From a bacterium (GTDB lineage Bacteria > Krumholzibacteriota > Krumholzibacteria > LZORAL124-64-63), in assembly GCA_021767885.1 (NCBI GenBank), contig JAASSM010000159.1, positions 1-5,526 of the forward strand: a stretch of DNA of 5,526 nucleotides, written 5' to 3'. The notes below the pieces were generated by a model. That model was not told where the DNA came from. It did no database searches and saw only the letters and a list, made by a program, of their open reading frames with translations. The translations under genes were made by a program, and so were the position numbers. Below, one piece after another: positions 5,489-5,526 of this stretch (positions are counted from its first letter, which is position 1; every line of letters begins with the position of its first letter).

Positions 5489-5490
5489 CG
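5472..5490. repeat. Tandem 7-bp repeat CACCGGT across a gene overlap
   Basis: CACCGGT occurs at 5472-5478 and 5479-5485 and is followed by a partial third copy CACCG (5486-5490). The repeat covers the GTG start of the secreted-protein gene and the stop of the gene before it. Because the unit is not a multiple of three, gain or loss of one copy would shift both reading frames. Confidence 0.6.
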
Positions 5491-5526
5491 CCGAGCTCCG
5501 TGATCAGCGGCCGCAACACCCCGGGA
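5478..5526 (-). CDS. C-terminal end of an unidentified gene (partial)
   Basis: On the minus strand, reading from base 5525, the codons give PGVLRPLITELGGDR and then TGA at 5480-5478. I chose this frame because 14 of its 15 sense codons end in G or C, as in the neighbouring genes. The two other frames have AT-ending codons or a stop after six codons. The fragment is too short to identify. It overlaps the GTG start of the secreted-protein gene by 11 bases, which suggests that the two are co-transcribed and translationally coupled. Confidence 0.6.
   Translation of the reverse strand, partial: PGVLRPLITELGGDR

Noticed and set aside
3791..5503. 570-codon open frame on the plus strand
   Set aside because: It runs antisense to the sigma, anti-sigma and secreted-protein genes, whose domains are clear. 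Its protein is low-complexity Arg/Gly/Pro without any domain, as expected from the mirror frame of GC-rich codons.

Overview
The window is a GC-rich, gene-dense stretch of a bacterial chromosome. It holds seven protein genes I can support (two cut by the window edges) and one candidate start/stop overlap of a kind typical of compact operons. A DUF4837-type lipoprotein sits beside an outer-membrane beta-barrel and an ECF sigma/zinc anti-sigma pair. That combination, with very high GC and frequent GTG starts (three of six complete genes), suggests an uncultivated didermic lineage of the FCB/Gemmatimonadota/Krumholzibacteriota/Eisenbacteria kind. This placement is inference: there is no rRNA or other strong taxonomic marker here.

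Layout, left to right. Bases 1-170 (+) are the C-terminal end of a metallo-beta-lactamase-fold hydrolase. A perfect 11-bp inverted repeat (205-237) lies between it and the convergent parA-like gene (288-1148, -) and probably terminates both. The parA-like gene has its own strong-looking sigma70 promoter (1208-1236, -), a GAAC-N4-GTTC dyad just downstream of the predicted transcript start, and an AT-rich patch with repeated words (1275-1316). No parB or parS was seen.

From 1329 to the right edge everything is on the minus strand. In transcription order it reads: the end of an unidentified gene (5526-5478), a secreted protein of unknown function (5488-4760, overlapping the former), an ECF sigma factor (4657-3971), its membrane zinc-finger anti-sigma factor (3948-3202), a DUF4837 lipoprotein (3202-2111, sharing one base with the anti-sigma stop codon) and an outer-membrane beta-barrel (2090-1329, 20 bp further on). 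From the sigma factor to the barrel the gaps are 22, -1 and 20 bp, so these four genes very probably form one operon. Inferred logic: the anti-sigma factor holds the sigma factor at the inner membrane, an envelope signal releases it, and the sigma factor transcribes its own operon, including a lipoprotein and an outer-membrane protein. A GGAACT element of ECF type upstream of the sigma gene fits autoregulation but is unproven.

The least familiar parts are the unknown secreted protein, the periplasmic coiled-coil tail of the anti-sigma factor, and the stand-alone ParA ATPase with its possibly SOS-type control region. I did not see CRISPR arrays, insertion sequences, tRNA or rRNA genes, or phage genes.
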